Shown: positions 35,060-48,052, numbered from the stretch's first letter. The stretch: 64,000 bases of DNA from Epiperipatus broadwayi (GCA_028023455.1 JAQFVV010012420.1:3040001-3104000), one strand, 5' to 3'. Notes: generated by a model not told the origin, from the sequence alone. Made by a program: numbers and translations.

Positions 35060-35470
35060 ATAACAGTCCAGAGCACGTAAAATTTATGTAATCTTGGGTA
35101 AATCAATAAAATAACTTTTATATATGTAAACCTACAGCTAAGAGTGCCCATATAACCATGGCAACCCAAGCTATGTATAACCCTTGTAACTAATTCACAG
35201 CATATAAAAATTATTGTAATCTTATATAAATAAATAAACTTTTACATATATAAACCTATATCTACAGATTGCCCATGTGACCACAACAATCCAAGCTATG
35301 TAAAATCCTTGTAACTAATCCACAGTATGTAAAAATTCCTGCAGTCCTATGTAAACCAATAAATCAATTTTCATTTATGTAAACCTACAACTACAGATTG
35401 CCCATGTAAACACATCAATCTAAGCTATGTAAAACTCTTGTAACTCTCTAAAACAAATAAAGTTTATCTT
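35060..35470. repeat. Tandem repeat, period about 123 bp, about 3.3 copies
   Basis: Each unit contains GCCCATRT, a CAA-rich stretch, AAGCTATGTA, CCTTGTAACTAATYCACAG, TGTAATC-like and ATGTAAACCTA. Three GCCCAT landmarks lie near 35148, 35271 and 35400. The skewed composition of the previous block continues here. Confidence 0.7.
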
Positions 35471-36456
35471 TGAAACATAATAATAATAATAGTAAAAAAA
35501 GATAATGGTAAAATATTTTTAAATGTTTTTTTTTTTTTTAAATAATAATATTCCAAGATCTACAAATAAATGTAAATCCAAAATAGTTCAAATGGTAGAC
35601 AGAAAATTTTAAAAAATGTTTCTAATAAATGACTTTAAAAAATAAATATAATAGATTATGTATAACACAAAATTTTACAAAGAAAAGTAATAAGGTAGTC
35701 AATTTAAATTTAAAAAACAAAAGTGTATCTACAAAATCAGAATAATACACTGATAGGTTCAAATTATTAATAATAAATGATTCTTTTTTTTTCCTTCTAA
35801 AATGATAGAAAGTCTTTATAAAGAAATTTAAAAAAAAAAAAAAAGTACTTGACATTTATAAAAATATTCAGAATTTATGTCTGTTGCAGCTGAAATAAAC
35901 AAAATTACATAAAGAGTTTATTGAAAACAAAATAAAAAAAGTTTCGTCTACAAAAGGATATTTTCACACACACAATTAATGAAGCAAATATAAAAGAGGC
36001 AACTGTGTTTATATAATAATTAGATGAAATAAAACATCAACACAAAATTGTGGAGATCTATTATCAAATACATTTGAGAAACTAAATAGTTTCTTGAAAG
36101 TGTACTTCTTCCATGTTTTTAATAATCTGTTTAAAATTGCATGAGGAGAGAACTTCAAATACAGGTCCATGAAAATTAACCAGATTACTTAGTCCAAAGG
36201 CAATGCTATTTGTAAAATTATTTTTAATTGTAAGAATTATAACTTTTTCAATTCCTTATAATCAGTAAGTAAATTAATCTCTGGAGAAACAATCATTTTA
36301 CTTGTTGAGAATTTAACTCTATTTAAAATCAAGTTTTTACGAGTGCAGATTTATTTTTTTTAAAAATATTTCAATTATAATTTTAATTTAAAAAATTTCT
36401 AATATCACTTTAATATTTGACTACAAATATAATGTATATATTGAGCTTTAGATGTA
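35471..36456. other. AT-rich sequence, nothing recognised
   Basis: It has poly-A and poly-T runs (35527, 35830). The 77-codon minus frame at 35622-35855 is Phe/Leu-rich from T runs and is treated as chance. Confidence 0.35.
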
Positions 36457-36898
36457 ATTAGAAGGGATTTAGACTCAGACTTTCAAGCGCCTTTCAATTC
36501 ATTGACTCCATTTTATGTAACCAATACATATGGCCACATACTTGTGAAAAAGATAAATCATCTCCAATATATGTATTTCATGCTGATCCAGCGCTCATCA
36601 GTTAGTCCAGATCACTATCTTCCACACACATATATAATCAGGGCTCAGTTTATATTAAGATAGCAAATCTTCAAACTTTAGTGGAAAAGCTTCACTCTTA
36701 ATATAAACTGAGCGCTGATTATATATATATGGAAGATGATGATCTGGACCAACTGATGGGTGCTGATTCAGCATAAATATATATATATTAGAGATTGTTT
36801 ATATTTTTTACATGTATGTGGTCATGTATATCAGTTATATAAGGTGGAGTGGATAGCTGAAGGGAACGTGAAAGTCTATGTTCAAATCCCCTCTAATA
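36457..36898. mobile_element. Palindrome with tRNA-like and HHR parts (family 3)
   Basis: The left arm (36457-36661) and the right arm (36697-36898) are imperfect inverted copies around a 35-bp spacer. From the centre outward each arm has an AT-rich block, a hammerhead-like motif (36553-36613 minus; about 36740-36795 plus), a GTATGTGG block, and a tRNA-like segment with A-box-like GTGGAGTGGATAGC and B box GTTCAAATCCC (36840-36893 plus). So a polymerase III-like head and a ribozyme core occur in one fold-back unit. Confidence 0.68.
36553..36613 (-). ncRNA. Hammerhead-like motif, family 3
   Basis: On the minus strand there is an exact CTGATGA, a stem II with GCTG/CAGC closing GAU, then GAAA. 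Stem III is AUA/UAU around CA. Stem I is CUAA/UUGG, then an internal loop, then GAUC/GAUU. The other arm has GTGCTG/CAGCAT in stem II, extending pairing at a position that is a C-A opposition here. Its core is damaged (CTGATGG, ATAAAT). Activity is unproven. Confidence 0.5.
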
Positions 36899-37310
36899 AT
36901 ATCATTTGAATAAGTGTTTATATATATAAATAATTATTTAATAACATAAAATAAGTAATAGAGTGAAAAAATGTAATTTTATATATTTTTCAAACATTTT
37001 TTTTCCATTTTATACGATGACATTAAATGTTTTGACATATGTACATTGCAGATAATGATATCTATCAAAAGATTGTAGTCACTGAACAGACAAATATATG
37101 TTTTATTATAAATGGTTGCACTTCTTTTTAATGATCTTCCTTTTTACAGCATTTTTTTTCAGTATAGTATATTAAATTTTAGAATTTGTCATTTTGGCAA
37201 GAAGTCTAGGACTATATATATTATCTATGCTTGTGTTATATAACTTAAGGTAAAATTACAGTAGGCCTCGATGCACCTCAAGCAAATGTGTTAAATGTAA
37301 TTTAAAATTA
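36899..37310. other. AT-rich sequence, nothing recognised
   Basis: No recognisable feature was found before the dimeric repeat. Confidence 0.35.
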
Positions 37311-37803
37311 TTGACAAATTAATATGTAAAATGTTTTCCCCATGATCCACATGGGCTGGTAGACAAAATGTGGTCTCTTCCCATTTGGACTGCCCTATTG
37401 GCATCATTTCTGAATTTTAAATCCCTGAGTGCAAATGGGTAATCATAGGGGGAAGATAATTCTTATGCATATATGACTTGCTTTAAATTTATTCCTTTTT
37501 GTGTTATCATGATTGTTGGTAACAAATGATACTCAAGTAATATCAGATCTGCGTAAGGTATGGTCTTCGATCATTTTGGATTTTGAGGCTTTAATGCTTG
37601 AAGATGCGGATTGGCTCTCACTGGATGTTCCGCTAATTCAAACAACATGGTGCCTTAGTTGCATTGTATTGGAGTCCGAAATTCAGAATTTTTAAATGCT
37701 ATGTAATACACCTCGTTGACTTCTTAATATGTAAAGCTCTGTATTTTCTGTGATCCACATGGGCAGGTAGACAATATGTTGTCCCTGCCCATTTGGAATC
37801 ATA
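37311..37803 (+). repeat. Direct repeat pair, period 408 bp, each with a hairpin
   Basis: About 85 bp at 37311-37395 recur at about 37716-37803, sharing TTAATATGTAAA, TGATCCACATGGGC and CCCATTTGGA. Each includes a hairpin; the second is exact (ATGGGCAGG with CCTGCCCAT). The 60-codon frame between them (37513-37695) matches no family I know. This may be a terminal-repeat element or a partial tandem dimer. Confidence 0.6.
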
Positions 37804-38624
37804 AGAACCGTTATAACTTTCCAGTAAAGGTTACTTTTGAAAGATAACCTAACATAATATACCGTACATTCTAATGAGATATCAAATGTAGCATTGTGAT
37901 TTATAGTTTTTGAATTAGAATTTCTCTGAAAGTTTATATTAATTTATTTTTTTTATATAGGAAAAAAATATGGACATTTTTATTACAATTCAGAATTATT
38001 AGAATAAATTCATAGATGGGCAGGTTTATGTACAATTTTAAATATTATATTTTTATAATATTTAAAACATTTATTTTGATACAAAATTATCTTTAATTAT
38101 ATACAAAAATGTGTTTGTCATAACTGTTTTAAATATTAGTTTGTAAAAGAAATTGGTCAAATAATTATGCACATAATATTTACATTTATTCATACAATTA
38201 ATATATATAAGTATTGCATTTTGTTTTTCCATCTTTATAAATGTCATTCTTAAAATAAGTCCTTAAAAACAAATTATCAATAATTATTATTTATTTTGTT
38301 AGGTAATAAAAATCTCTAAATGTATGCAAGAAAGGCTTGATCAGAGACTGTTTTAGATGAGTTAAGGGTTTCTACTTTAAAAAAAAGAAAAAAAAGAATA
38401 ATTAATATATAATGTATATATAACTCATTTTAATTGTTATTTAGTATAAAATATGCTTATTTTATTAAAAAGGCTTTAATTTTAAAATCTTTGATAAATA
38501 AATTTAAGCATAATATACTTTAAATAATTAATTTCAATAGTGTCTAAATTCTTTATTTTTTTCATTTAATACTTATTATTATACTTTATTAATTTTATTG
38601 TTTTTATTTATTACATTCAAACAT
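37804..38624. other. AT-rich sequence, nothing recognised
   Basis: No gene or repeat was recognised. Confidence 0.35.
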
Positions 38625-39083
38625 CTCTTCTCAACAGTTCTTCAGATTTGCTCATATAAAAGAATTTGAGTTGTAGGAATAAGAGGATCCTTTTTATTCC
38701 TGCATATATACTATATCTTGGATTGAAGAGGAGAGTATTCATTTATTTAACACTCTCAAAAGGTGCGTGCTCAATTAGCTTGAAAGGCTGATATTTGAAT
38801 GTAATATAATTGTAAACACGGCGCTAGATAAAATAATTGCTTATTTACTCATAATTAAGTTTCAGTAAGAATGACGTCCTCATTCAGTAAAAAAAAAAAA
38901 AAAACATCGTAAATAGTAATTTAAAGTGAGAATTCTACTCACGCTCTCCTCAACAGTACTTCAGATTTGCTTATATAAAAGAATTTGAGTCGTAGGAATA
39001 AGAGGATCCTTTTTATTCCTGCATAAATACTATATCTTGGATTGAAGAGGAGAGTATTCATTTATTTAACTCTCTCATAAGGC
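38625..39083 (+). repeat. Direct repeat pair, about 140 bp each, period 319 bp
   Basis: 38625-38765 and 38944-39083 are over 90% alike by eye and share TATAAAAGAATTTGAG, GGATCCTTTTTATTCCTGCA and GAAGAGGAGAGTATTC. The 178-bp middle is unique. Each repeat has an inner palindrome around GGATCC. It could be a TRIM-like pair of short terminal repeats or a tandem dimer of a small repeat. Confidence 0.7.
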
Positions 39084-40515
39084 TTTGTGAAAAAAAAAAG
39101 TCAATTTACTAAAAGTTTGTCTTTAATCTGCAATGAAACTACAAACATTTTCACATTAGCTATTGAAACTATATTTACAGAAGACAATATCAAAGAGGTG
39201 TTATTTTCTAATAAAGTCATTTAAATTGCTTTAAAGACCTCTCCATGTTTTTTTACCATATTACAATTTAAAAATATGTGAATTTTATAGAATTATTACA
39301 GCATCTTAACAGAAAGGCAAATAACACCATTGCTATGGATTTTTATGGTTTCTTCCAGGATTTCTAACTCCAAATACCAAAAATAGCAACGATCTATCAA
39401 TATATAAAAACTCGAGTTTTCTTGTTGGTAGTTTTATAGTCATTTCTGATCACATACATAACAACATCTTCATATTACAATATACTGGCAAATATTATTA
39501 GGGATTTACAAGAAATCACAAAAACTGGACAAAATATGTTTTGTCTATAGCAGGTGTTTTTATTTTGTAATTTTTTTAGCTGGACCAGAAAGAAGCCACT
39601 ATTCAATAAAATTTTCAATAGTATTAGTGCTAAAAATTTATATTAAAGTGATGAATTTTTATATCTTGTATGAATGTGTCTTGGACCATGCAAAACAGTA
39701 CTATTAAAACATGCTGGAAACATCATTGCTATCATATTCCTAAACCATATTACTTATGCTAGAGGATAATCAAATTTTCCTCATATTACATTCAAAAATA
39801 AAAGTATATATTTATTGTTTTGATAGCATATGCTAATGATGTATTTTTAATTATTTTGCATATTTAGAACTATACCATAAAAAAATTGACAAAAAAGTTA
39901 AATTATAAAAAAGAGAAGTAATTACAAAAACAATAAAAATATTGATATAAAAAATTCAACATAACATTAACCATATATTTGAATATATTTAATCAATTTT
40001 TCCAAATTTGTGGTGATATTCTTTTTACATTCTTTATAAGCCTTAACACAGTAGAGTACTTCAGATATTAAAAGTTTATAAAATTTTGAGAAGTAAATGT
40101 AACTTTACGTCACTGTCAGGATTTTGTAATATGAAATTTTTTTTCATAAAATCTCCCTTCTTAGTTTAAATGACATTTGATTTTATTTATATATTTTCTG
40201 TTTTTTATTTTGATATGGATTGAGATTTTGTTTAATTTTCTGCTAGTATAGTATTTTATTATATGCTTTACAGATATTTGTTTTCTTGTCTATGGATATA
40301 TGCATGTTCAGCAATTTTTGAAAAATGTTCTTGAAACAACAAACTTTTTTTAGCAAGAGATAGTATGATTATGGAATGTAAAAGCATTTCATAAAAAGCA
40401 GCAATTGCTGACAATTATCTAACTTTTATCAAAAATAGAAATTTTTAAATAACCTACTATTTAATTATTTTTGAAAAACATGACAGGTTAACTTATGCAT
40501 TTTTTGGCTTACAGA
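39084..40515. other. AT-rich sequence, nothing recognised
   Basis: No coding remnant or repeat was recognised over about 1.4 kb. Confidence 0.35.
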
Positions 40516-40640
40516 AAATTTTGGTGCAGTTGATAGAGCATCTGACTTAAGATCAAGAAGTCCCAGGATGAATTCTAGCACTTTCAGATCTGGTACTCAA
40601 ACTTTTTATAATCTTCTGAGCAATAGAGTCATATTCCTTT
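40516..40640 (+). mobile_element. tRNA-derived SINE
   Basis: The head TGGTGCAGTTGATAGAGCAT is a good A box with its flank, and GGATGAATTCTA about 40 bp later is a mutated B box. A non-tRNA body with CTTCTGAGCAATAGAGTCAT follows. The cloverleaf is not intact. Confidence 0.55.
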
Positions 40641-41744
40641 TTTATACAATAAAATCAGCTGATCATTTTATTAATAATTTAGTCGTATGTATTTATATAA
40701 AATAGATTTATTTTCAGACCAAGTAACACTTCAAAAACAATGAACTTAAAAATATGACATATCATAGTTCTTTTGTTTTAATACTAATGGCAGGAAAAAT
40801 GATGTAGATTAATCAGAACCTTTCCCCAATTACTGATGTGCAGCTGATCTTCACATATATGGATCCATCTTCAAATATTGCTATTTCTTCAATCCTTTTA
40901 ATAAAGATTGTCTAATTCATTCCTAATTTCTACAGAAAATGAAATACTAAAAAAATTAAATTTAGTAATATAATTAAATAAATTTGCTAATTTAAAACCA
41001 AGAAAGGTTATATTGTAATAAAAATTTTAGCATTATTTCGTAATCTGAATACAAAAAAAAAAATATATATTTTTCTTTTAATTATTCGTTATTTTTGTAA
41101 ATAAATCTATATAGAATAAAGATCATTATATATATATGCATATGATATCAATATCATTACTTTTTTCTTTTTGTTCTTTGTCATTGAAGAAGTATTGGAA
41201 GCTGCTTACTCAAAAATGTTTTTTTATATCAGCACTAGTCCTGCTAATAATTACCAAACTGTCTTAGTAATATTGACTTTTAGTTAACAGATTGCTGAAG
41301 TATATAAGTTGAAACTCTATTCCCAAAAAATTAATTGAAAATAAACAAGAACAAATTCATGATTTCATTTTAATATATAACAAATTCATTGCAGTTACAA
41401 TATATTATGAATTTATTGCATACTTAATAAAAAAACAACATCATAGATATACAATAAAACAAATTATATTTTGTTAATATATATATATATTACAAAGAAA
41501 TCATTTAGTTCTATTTACATGTTCAAATATTTGTTGTCAATCAATTATCTATTTTTCATTTAATAGCTCTCAAAAGATATCAAAACACAATGTGACACTA
41601 TAATGTTGAAAAACAATATATCAGAAAATGTGTACTTTTTTTTAGAAAAATTACAAATCTATTAGTTATGCAGAACAATTGGAATTTTATAATGTATCAG
41701 TAAAAGTAAATATTAGATGATCAGATTATAATAGAGGAAATAAA
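40641..41744. other. AT-rich sequence, nothing recognised
   Basis: It has AT microsatellites near 41056, 41135 and 41480. Nothing else was seen. Confidence 0.35.
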
Positions 41745-41910
41745 TGAATGACTTTGTTGTTAAGCAGGTCATAAGTTTGAGCACTGGAAGTAACAGAATT
41801 GGGCATGGTCTATGGATCTTAATCCCAGATTCTGCCATTCTTCCACTGTCAAGAGTCATGCAGGGTGCTATTTCTATTCAATATTTGAATATAAACAGAC
41901 ATAAATCTTC
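41745..41910 (+). mobile_element. SINE of the GTCATAAG family, copy 1
   Basis: It shares an ordered set of words with 54340-54480, 58000-58140 and 62460-62580: ACTTTGTTG, GGTCATAAGTTTGAGC (B-box-like), GGAAGTA-CAGAAT, CCCAGATTCTG and CACT-then-TCATGCAGG. The four copies are strongly diverged. Confidence 0.55.
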
Positions 41911-43155
41911 TTTAAATTAACCAGATTGGATTATAATTTGTTTAACTTTACTATTCATATATGGATCAATTACTATATTTAACCTTTTGTTCGTATTATT
42001 GCATACATTTGAAACTTTCATTAATTTGTAATTCTTTTGTAATTTTTCATTGCAAAACACTGCATGATAAGAAAGTTAAAGCACACTTTGATAAATGTCA
42101 GACTAACAGTCTAGCATTATTGAATAGGTGGAAAAGAATGGGATGGTGGTAATAGGGTGGTCATCTTGGGGTGAACAAAGTTTTGGTGAACCTGGTGTGA
42201 TGGAACAATACACCATCAACCCCAGTTCAAAAAAATTTGAAATTAAATATTAAAGGATGATATTAAAGTAAGAGTATGTAGATATTAAAGATATTAAGTA
42301 ATGTTAATATCCCAAAAATATAAGAAGTAATTTTATAAATTCAAGAGAGAGCATGAGATATGAGATCACTCTGAGAGATCAGCCAGCTATCAGTTAGATC
42401 AGAAGAGATCAGTTAACTCCTTAAAGCAACCATGATTAACTATACATCAACCAGCATTATAACTAAGTACAAGTAAGTAATACACAAAATAACCATTCAT
42501 CTTCATGAATGATCCATCAATAAAAGTAAATCAAGACTATCTTGTGAATGGATTAGAAATGGGTCTACTATAGACCAGGCTAACTATTGAGCCTTTGCCA
42601 GCTTGGGACATTTATTGAAATATAATTTGGATGCACAAACTAAATACTAATCCATCAGAATATTAAAACAAAAAATCTAAACAATAATGCCAGGATTTTA
42701 AAACATGTTGATCACCATCAATGCTCTGACCACTTAGGGCCATTAATGTACTGGCCAACTATAAACTTAATTTCTAATAAGACTAAACTAAAATAAAATG
42801 TAGTGCAGGGGTTTTAAAGAATATTCTTCTTGTGCCAAACCTGGACAATGTCATACTGGAATGTCTCTTAAGCACTAAACAAACATCCCCATTCCCATAT
42901 TCAACTATTATACTCAAATCTAGCTCAAAGAACATAAGCTCTATAACTGTTACAGTGATCAAGAGATAAAGATGCAATACAATTTTAACAATTGAATTCA
43001 AGTTTATTAATAATATAAAAAATGATTTTAAGGCCTTTAGAATATGGCTATACATATAAATTAAGCTTCTTATTTTGATTAATATATATAAAACTATCAC
43101 ATTTGTGATTTACAATATTCAAGTTATTACATTGATTTACAATGCCTCTTAATGA
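41911..43155. other. Unassigned sequence
   Basis: The part 42130-42900 is somewhat less AT-rich, with a GAGATCA-rich stretch (42340-42420), and may be an unrecognised repeat. The 105-codon minus frame at 42783-43100 shows no domain. Confidence 0.35.
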
Positions 43156-43660
43156 ATTTTACATAAATGCATATATATATATGTACAGACATGCATTTTA
43201 TACTATTTAAGAAATACATTTCAATTGACATCTAATAAAAATTTTAAATGTCTAAAATTTTATGTGTTCTATTTGACACTCATTGATATATATATATATA
43301 TGCACACAGAGTTCAGGACAATTTACAAATGGACATATTTGAATTGACATTTAATAATAAAAAATGATTAAATTTTACATATGTCCTATGTGACACTCAA
43401 TGATATATATATATGCACACATACATGTGTGTGTATAATTTCTGAAAATATTTAAATTGTTATACAATAATACATGATTAAATTGTTTAAGTTACTATAT
43501 GGTGGTTTACATATAACACACATATATATATATATGTGCACAGCCATGCATTTTACTATTACATGAATATATTTAAATTTGTCAAAATAGAATTAATTTT
43601 TATATCACATAATTAACATATATGTTTGTGCATATAGAAACGTACATGCACATTGATGTT
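43156..43660. repeat. Minisatellite, units of about 120-130 bp with AT microsatellite
   Basis: About four diverged units each combine an ATATATAT run, a CACA/TGCA word, and a stretch like AATTGACAT-TAATAA-AAATG-TTAAATTTTA followed by GTGACACTCA-TGATATAT. Run starts lie near 43170, 43285, 43403 and 43520. Confidence 0.65.
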
Positions 43661-46085
43661 TATATTGTATTTTAATTCAGCACAATAAAATTATTAAAGA
43701 TTATTTTCACAATTAATTCTCTTTGCAGAATATAGTCTTTTTTCTTTAAAAGTAAGTACTATCAAATTTTTGGCAGTTCATAAAAGTTTTCTTTCTATTT
43801 TGAAAGATTACTGTAAAAGGATGAATTAAATAAACATTCTTTTTTTTTCTATAAAATTCTCTATGAAATATTTATTTTTGATTTTAATTCAAATAAAACT
43901 ATATATTTTTAATGGCATTTTTAAAAAAAATTACTAAAACAATTTCTTTTAATATATATATCAAATCATCTGTGGATTGCTCCTTTCTTTTAGATGTATG
44001 ACTCAAATTATTCATTTGTTTTTCTTTGTTATTAAGTTATAAATTTAAAAGTCATTTTAAGGAATTTAAATTAACTCACCAGTTACATATACATTTATCT
44101 GTGCTTCTCTACATATAGCTAAAATAGCATACTTATAATTACTTCTTCATCAGCAGATGGTTTCTCTGGCAAGCTGGTACACTGGCTTGTCATCATTGAA
44201 ATAGATATTATCAGGGTTTTGTATCTGGTTCCACTTCAATTTCAGGCAAGCTGTTTTGTCCTCATTTGTTCAAGCTAATGATTCATTAGAAGTTGACCTG
44301 GACTTCAGGTGAATCAAACGCCTCTAAAAGGAAACTAGTAGCAGCTTCTGGATTTGTTCTGGCATAATCTACATCTCATTCATAGTAGCTATCTATATAG
44401 CTCTGAAAACCATCTCTTCTGGCTAGCTAAAACCAACTGCTGCAAACTTCAAGAAGCTGCAACAAAATATTATAACCAACTACTATAGCTAGCTGCTTCT
44501 CAAAAATATTAAAACCAAACTGAACTGATATTTTTCAATCCTTTTTACAAGAGTCATCTGAGGTGATAAAAATACCTTAATTAAAAACAGAGTTTTTCCT
44601 GTCTATCCTTATCTTGACTAAAAACAATTTTAATCAAAAGCTACTTTTAGATTTCTATTAAAATGTCATCTATGTGTTTTTACTCTTTTCCAATCACTTT
44701 TAATTAAAAGCTACTTTTTGGAATTTTTAATCTACAAAGATTTTTAAAAATAGATAAAAGAAATGTATACAAACATTATTTCAAAAACAAATCATGCTTG
44801 TTTTTAAATTCAAAATCAGAATACAATATTAATTTATTTCAGACCTTTTTAAATGATTATTTACAACAACATTTTATTTTAAATCCAGAATTATTTAATT
44901 TTTTTATTATGATTATTTTATTCCCAGTGAATGTAGAAAAATATCTACAAAAATTTATGTCTGTGTTTATTTCTATTTTTCCTTTACTTTATACATATAT
45001 ATGTATATATATATATATGTACACAGATACCTATGTTGCTGTGTGCCATATAACAGACCTATTATAATAGTTTAGATATATCTTCACATAATATTATTAA
45101 TAAATTGCATTTTCTACAAGTATTTAAAGTCTGATATTAAATCATCATTTATTGCAAAATCCCTAGTATTTCTAATCTAAAATTGTTCCATTTTACTTTA
45201 AAAAGAATTCTTATTTCATATATCTGTCTGAAAAAATGTATTTGCTATTAATTTTTTTATATTCAAAATTTACAATTTGGATTTGACTTGAAAAATTTTC
45301 ATAAATTAAAAAACACAATAGTAAAATATTGAATACCAGGTAAATATTTTTAGTTATTAGACACTTTATTATGTAATTATAATAAAAATTTATTATTTTT
45401 AAAGTAGATTAAAAATTAATTTTTATTGGTAGTAAGAATAATAAACAATTACTTTTCATCAATAAAAAGTTTTATTATAAAATGGTATTTTCTCTTCATA
45501 ATTTCACTTTGATATATATAACAAAACATATGTACATCAATAAGTTAAGCAGAGAAAGTGTCTTCTAAAATATTAATAGCCAAGCATGCTTTTGGTGCAG
45601 TTCAATACATTCATAGCAATCATTTTCAAAATTAAAAAAAAAACAACATTATTTAATACTTCAAAATTTCAGAACATGTTCTATTGCACACTACTAAATT
45701 TCTAATTTAAATCTTTAGGATTAGCAATATACATGGCTTCCTTAATGTTTTTTCCTGTCATTCATACAATGCTAATTTTTTGAGGATAACAACAATCCTA
45801 TTAAGAATCTCTTTCATGACAAAAGAAAAAATTAAATTGAGATTTAAAATTTTTATATTGACAAGTATGCTGATATGATGTGTAGATTAATCAGCAAATT
45901 ACTGCTACAAATAAATAATCAAATAATAGAAAAAGAAAAATTATGGATTTGTGGTACCTTGCTAATTCTAATAACATTTTGAATTAGAAATTTAGTAGTA
46001 TGTAATCCAACCTCTTCTAAAATTTATATCATTCTGTAATGCTTTTCTTCATTCTAATAGTTGACCAACATCAATTTGGTTTATT
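43661..46085. other. AT-rich sequence with one richer patch
   Basis: The patch 44095-44560 is less AT-rich, with repeated GCTAGC and CAAGCTG words. It looks like part of an unrecognised repeat. The 89-codon frame at 44798-45067 runs into a TATATG microsatellite and has no domain. Confidence 0.35.
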
Positions 46086-46315
46086 GCATTGAAACATTGC
46101 TCAGCTGTTAATATTTTATAATATAATCACCCAGTTCAAAGAATTGATGTATGTGTGATTTGTTATATGAGAGAAACTGAGCATCAAAAATTAAACAGGC
46201 ATTTGTTTACTCCATCTATCAACAGCTATTCAGTATATTGAGGGAGATGAATCAAGCCGAAAAATTAGGGAAGCATACTACATAGCCAGTTCCACTCATG
46301 CTATTAATTGTAAAG
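46086..46315 (+). pseudogene. GIY-YIG relic of a second PLE
   Basis: The plus strand reads CYMRETEHQKLNRHLF and, after a frameshift near 46205, IQYIEGDESSRKIREAYYIA ending in HAIN. These correspond to the YIG-ET..KLN.R helix and the R.IREA.YI helix with its metal-binding Glu, including the closing IN seen in PLE nucleases. The sequence is clearly different from the PLE at 30 kb, so it is another subfamily. No RT part was recognised upstream. Confidence 0.55.
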
Positions 46316-47154
46316 TCTCATCTTTCCCCCGTTTCATTAAGTGAATTCACTTATAGTTATCAATACTTAATTTTACATAAATTTGAATTTCCACATTATA
46401 TATATATACTCATGCACACTCTTATTCCATCACTTCACGTTTTACCCCAGCTATGAATATGAGAGTATTTTAATTCTTGAAAGCGTTCAGCCTTATTTTG
46501 TTACTTTAACTGGGAAGAAAAACTTTTTTTCAGCTGCATATTAGTGCATTATTTAATCCATTATTTTCATTGAAGGAAGTATAAACTGCGTATCATTATA
46601 AACAGAAGTATATTTATATATTTGTGTTTATGTGCATGTAATTCATGCTGCAATTATAAAAAATATTAATTAAAACCCTAAACAACTACATGTAATATAT
46701 TATAGTACTACTAATTTTCAAAGGTCTTAATTTCATATTATTTTTAAAATTGATCAGAAATGTCTTCACCGTACTGTTTTAAATGTGTATCTATTTTGCA
46801 AGATCAAATTAATTTAAATTTAGTTTGTATAGTTGAAATTTTGTGCCTCCCTTTTCAGCTAGAGAAGTATCTCCTATTGCTTGTAATCAAATATTTGTAT
46901 TTTTTTTATTACTTTTTCAAATAACAGTCACTTTCTACTTTTTAAGACTAATATTAAAAAGGTTATTGTAACTAATTGGCAATAATAATAAAAAGCAAAT
47001 TTAGCATGATCACCATTTTATATGCTTACACAAGTTGCTATTAGCAATAGCAAACTCACCAGAAAGTAGTCCCACCCAGTGCAAGCCTTAGTAATCATTG
47101 AAATGCAGAAAGACTTGTGCATAAAATCCTCATCTAATGCCTACTTATCCAATA

Positions 47155-47196
47155 TCCCCCGACTAGTTTCTAGCTTGTTGCTTTTATCAGTGAGGA
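47155..47196 (-). ncRNA. Hammerhead-like motif, decayed
   Basis: The minus strand has CTGATAA (A for the second G), GC/GC around CAACAA, GAAAC and TAGTC. Stem I has one mismatch at its first pair. Confidence 0.5.
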
Positions 47197-48052
47197 ATTT
47201 TGGATCCAAGAGCACTGTACTTAGGTCTAAGGATCTAATGCAATGCTCCAGCAGCCACCTTTTAACTATTTAGTTAACTATATAGCAATAAGCTCAAGAT
47301 GAAAACACGTTAATGTTTTCAATCTAAGGTCATTTGCCCATATAGTCATATAGATCTGAACCCAGTTCCACATCTATATATTTTGGTGCCCTTGGTTTCA
47401 AAAACCAGTCATTATTATCCTATTGGCAGAAATGGTATAAAACTTCCAAAACACATGATGACCATTTTATATTCTTACACAAGCTGTTATTAGCAGCAGC
47501 AAACTTTCCAGACAGTAGAAAACTAATTAGTTAAAAGGTGACTACTGGACACTGACCTTAGATCCTTAGATCTAAGTGCAGTTCTCTCAGATCCAAAGCT
47601 CCTCATTGATGGGAGATACTACAAGCTAGAAACTAGTCTGATGATATTGGATGAATAGGCATTAGATGGAGATTTTATGCACAAATCCTCCTGTATCCAG
47701 TGATTATTAAAACTTGCATTGAGTAGCACTATTGTCTGGAGAGTTTGCTACTACTAATAACAGTTTGTGTAAGCCTATGAAATCATGTTCATGTGATGTT
47801 TAATGATTTTATACCATACCTGCTATGAGATGATGGTGATTGCACAGTTTTTGATTAACCAAGGACAATAAAATATAGATGCTGAACTGGGTTCAGATCT
47901 ATATTCCAATACAGGTGAATAATATTAGATTGAAAACATTAAAGTGTTTTCATTTTGAGTGTCTTGCTTTATAGTTAATTAAATAGAAGGTATCTGCTGG
48001 AAGGGTTGCATTAGATCCTTAGATGCAAGTGCAGTGTTTTCAAATCCAAAGC

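Noticed and set aside
37513-37695. 60-codon frame that looks protein-like (acidic, with Trp residues)
   Set aside because: No family match and no neighbouring exon-like sequence; it lies between two direct repeats.
38625-39083. CTGAAGA on the minus strand as a hammerhead box in the 319-bp dimer
   Set aside because: The second copy reads CTGAAGT, and no GAAAC partner or complementary stem II is present nearby.
43156-43660. Possible CRISPR-like array
   Set aside because: Units of about 125 bp with diverged microsatellite, no short conserved repeats with unique spacers, and a eukaryotic context.
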